Assembly (NCBI GenBank): GCA_026261815.1 | Contig: JAMPIT010000484.1 | Span: forward strand, 11,692,501 to 11,756,500 | Reading direction: 5' to 3' | DNA length: 64,000 bases | Source of the DNA: Monarcha castaneiventris obscurior | Taxonomy: Eukaryota; Chordata; Aves; Passeriformes; Monarchidae | In this document: in pieces, positions 60,990-64,000 of the stretch | Layout of the letters: each line of letters begins with the position of its first letter | Numbering within the stretch: the first letter of the stretch is position 1 | Notes under the pieces: generated by a model | What the model was told of the DNA's origin: nothing | The model's database searches: none | The model's input: only the letters and a program-made list of their open reading frames with translations | Position numbers and translations under genes: made by a program

Positions 60990-63600
60990 TTCACCAGCCA
61001 AAATCAGCTGACTGGATGGTCTTGGTGATGAGCTGTAGCTGAGCAGGACACTTGGAGGTAGAAAAAGAATAGAGTGTCTTTAATTTATTTCCTCCTGATG
61101 CTGCAAATCTTTAGATAGGTGTTCACAACGTAAGCACCTGTGACAGCTGAAATGTTACCTTAGCCACAACCAACTGATTCTTGTCCACCTCAGCTTGAAG
61201 AGATTATATCCATCAGTGGTTTGTGGGGCGGCAGCCTCTCTAGGGAGGTGACAATGAGCATTTTGTGGCCAAACCATCAGCTAGCACTGCAGGACAAGGA
61301 TGTCCATCACAACCTGTATTCACAGCATGAACCAACATCTAGGACCGATTTAAGCACAGCTGCACTGGTGTTGCTATGTATTAAAGTTGTTTGTTAAACA
61401 GGATCTAAGGCAGTTCAAGTTTCATTGAGAAGAACAGGCTAATGCCAGGGATGGCTTTACAGCAGCTTGAAGGTAGCTTAGGCTAATGCAGTTTATTTTG
61501 CAGGATCAGGCTAGGAGAGTGCATTGACAAGTGGCAGATCAGTCACTGCCAACTGTTTATATCCTGTGAGCAGAAGAATGCCCCAGGCAGATTCATTTGG
61601 GTGTTTTATGCCAACACAATGAGGCCCAAGGGAGTCTACAGCTGACATAATTTACACACCGTGGAGTCGGAAGACCAATGAACACTGAATCCAGGAAGGA
61701 CCTCTTTTAACTTACATTTGCTTACAAGGCTTTGGGGAACAAATTCATGTTTTGGCTAATCCATCTAGCTGGGCACTGCATCCAAAAGGGGCAGCACTGC
61801 TCTTCTGCTTCCTGCCCCACCTTGTCTCTTGTGTTATATGAAGTGACCATGCAACCATTTGAGGAGCTGGGTTTGCTTGCTGCTTGGGCAGGCTCTGTTT
61901 TGGTGAGCTGGTTTCAAATTGGATCCAATCTACTTGGAAAAATTAAAACTTTCAGAGTGGCTTCCCAGTAACTACAGTCCAAAAGAGCGGGTGGGATTTT
62001 CGTGGCAACCTTCGGTTAGAAGAGGGTGGAGCCTGTTCAGTAACAGTTGATTTTCTGACTTGTACTCTTTGAAGTGGGCATTGCATTATCTTAAATCCCT
62101 CTTCACAACAGCAAAGCAAGTTAGCAGCATATTCTAATGAGACAAATTGTGCAAGAAAGCAGTGTGCAAGCACAGTGACCAGGTTACACAGGGGCAGAGT
62201 TAGTGGGCTAAGCAAAGGAGGAGAGTCTAGACTGAAATAACACACAGGTTGAAAAGCTACAGTAAGAGGCACGGCCACAATTCACATATCTGTGGGGTCT
62301 GTGGTGACACTGCAAGAGCCATCATTTGCCTCTTCCATAATCTGTCACCCATCACTGCTGCCTCAAGCATGGGAAGTTTAATTTCCTATGAATCTTGGTG
62401 TGACTTGAGAAGTTTAATCCTACATCTTTCCAAGCACCCACTGACAAAATAGAAGAATAAGTCTGCTGCGGTATTCCTGCCTGCTTAGTTGTTGTTGGAA
62501 ATTGTCCTCTGGCTGTTGGTATCTTCATCAGCTTCAGCTTCACCTGCAGGCTGGACTGCTGTGGCATCCCAGGTTGGTGGATTGGAGACGTTGGTGAAAG
62601 AATCGCTTGAGTTAAAGGCAAGCGTCTGATGTCAGGGGACTCCTGCCAGTCATTGTTCTGTTGCCTGTGTGAAAACAGGCTGAATTCTGTGGTTTTGCTA
62701 TGTAACATTCTTATGTAGCTGGCTGAGTCGCCAACATGATAAATGCAATTACTTTTTCCAATTGTTATTTTTGCCCAAAGCATGCAATTGACACTGAAGT
62801 CTGCTGCGCAGAAGGGGAATGTAGCGGCTGCTCACATCCCTGCAGCAGCACGATGATGTGAAGGCATGGACTGCAATGATGGGAAGCAAACGCTGTGCAT
62901 GGTATGTCAGGAGCAGGCACCCATCTGTGTGTCCATCAGTCCTATCTTTGGGTGTCGGTGGTTGGGGGGTAATCTGCTTTCTTGGGGTCATTGAAGGGGG
63001 AAGGATGGAGTTTCTAGGTCAGTTGCAAAATGATTTTCCCTGGAAAGGTGGGAGGGAGCAGGATTTGGTTGTGCAAAGTAGTCAAAGGGAGCTGTATTGC
63101 ACCACCTGGGAGGGGGAGCAATGGCACCAGAGCCACCTCCCTCTCCCCTGTGCCCACCACGGCCAGCCACGTCTCCAGCTCCCAACAGGAGCACTCCCAA
63201 ATGGGAAAAAGGATTTGGGGCCCTTCTCCAGTGGGAGGCAAGACTTAACTGGACCCTGAGCTTGGGAGGGAGCACAGCTCTCTTATAATGATGGGGATAA
63301 GAGTGCTTTCACAGGGAGTGGAGATGTGCTGGTTATTTGGTTTGTCTGCATCCTTTGGGAAACCAGCACTACAGGGTGACTGGTGCTGTGAGCTTCCTAC
63401 ACTGTGGCTTATTCAGCAGAGTAAAAGGACAGCCCAGCCAAGCTCCCACCGTGGTGGTTAAAGTTTGTTTTAGCCACCTTATCTAATCTCTCCCCTAACT
63501 TTTGCTGGGGGAAAGCGTTTATTGCTTATATTGTGTTACTCCATGAGCACTTGCTGGCTGCGGCTGTTTGCGTGTGTGTATGTAGATGTGAAGCCAGATA
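60990..63600. other. Unannotated noncoding sequence
   Basis: No gene is called. A minus-strand frame at 62352-62783 contains a segment with good splice-site matches (62544-62664; see findings). The rest is unique DNA. Confidence 0.45.
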
Positions 63601-63864
63601 ACTTCAGGCCTTGCAGTTTTATGGGTCAGTCAATCCAAACTGCGTCCACTGGCAGATGTGGGGATGTGCTGCATTCGTTACCTGTGGGCCATGTGCTATC
63701 AGAGTGTAAATCAGCAAAACAGGGCTCTGTTTATACACATAAATTGCCCCAATGTGACAGCTTAATACCCTTTTGACTTTTTACCCTCTGCGGGGGAGAG
63801 CCTCAAATGTCTCACGGCGCTGCTCACCCCAGGGATGACGGCAACACGGGGAAACCAGCCCTGC

Positions 63865-63872
63865 TATAAAAG
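63865..63872 (+). promoter_or_regulatory. TATA-box-like element
   Basis: TATAAAAG fits the TATA consensus well and lies in a GC-richer patch, with CTTTGCTCCCGTGTGTCTTC about 25-30 bases downstream where initiation would fall. The window ends about 130 bases later, so no transcript body can be judged. Confidence 0.25.
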
Positions 63873-64000
63873 GAAGGAGCACGCTTTGCTCCCGTGTGTC
63901 TTCAGGCTTGGCTGCGTAGCCAGCAGCTCCCCGGAGGGGAAAGGCCCTTCCAACAGACCAGTCCAACAGGAAATTATCTGCTCACCCTTTGCTAAATTAC

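Overview
The window looks like noncoding DNA from a bird genome, most likely an intergenic stretch or the long introns of a macrochromosomal gene. The main evidence is interspersed-repeat content. There are CR1 LINE 3' ends in both orientations, with the typical avian terminal 'ATTCTATG'-type repeats near 6.9 kb, 35.1 kb and 52.1-52.4 kb. A decayed CR1-like reverse-transcriptase fragment lies near 60.5 kb, and several worn MIR-type SINEs are scattered along the window. I saw no Alu, B1 or L1 sequence and no bacterial gene organisation. Species cannot be fixed from the sequence.

Almost all long open frames are chance or come from simple repeats. The one stretch with a convincing coding signature is a plus-strand exon at 33155-33531. 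It has a strong polypyrimidine-AG acceptor, a GAG|GTAGGC donor, codons rich in first-position G, and an Ala/Glu/Val-rich product ending in amphipathic helices. A possible terminal exon follows at 34685-34774, with an AATAAA at 34889 and GT-rich sequence after it. I do not recognise the protein. Its C-terminal helix fits the spacing of PKA-RII-anchoring (AKAP) helices, which is a hypothesis only.

Layout. 1-33 kb: unique sequence with old SINE/LINE remnants and one AT-rich, homeodomain-site-rich block at 14.2-14.5 kb. 33.1-34.9 kb: the candidate exons. 36.5-38.9 kb and 44.6-45.8 kb: AT-rich blocks with dense TAAT or GATA motifs that look like developmental enhancers. 41.8-42.4 kb: a very strong CpG island built from two tandem arrays (an RGCCG pentamer and an 11-bp C-rich unit), with a perfect 22-bp inverted repeat around a CTCF-like site. 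43.0-43.1 kb: a smaller CpG cluster. 53.1-53.4 kb: a second CpG island, followed at 54.06-54.25 kb by a block with paired inverted GATA sites and an octamer. 60.4-61.0 kb: the RT remnant. 63.87 kb: a TATA-box-like element near the right edge.

No rRNA, tRNA, CRISPR, operon or integrated virus was found. Conservation, expression and repeat-family names could not be tested here, so most regulatory calls carry low confidence.
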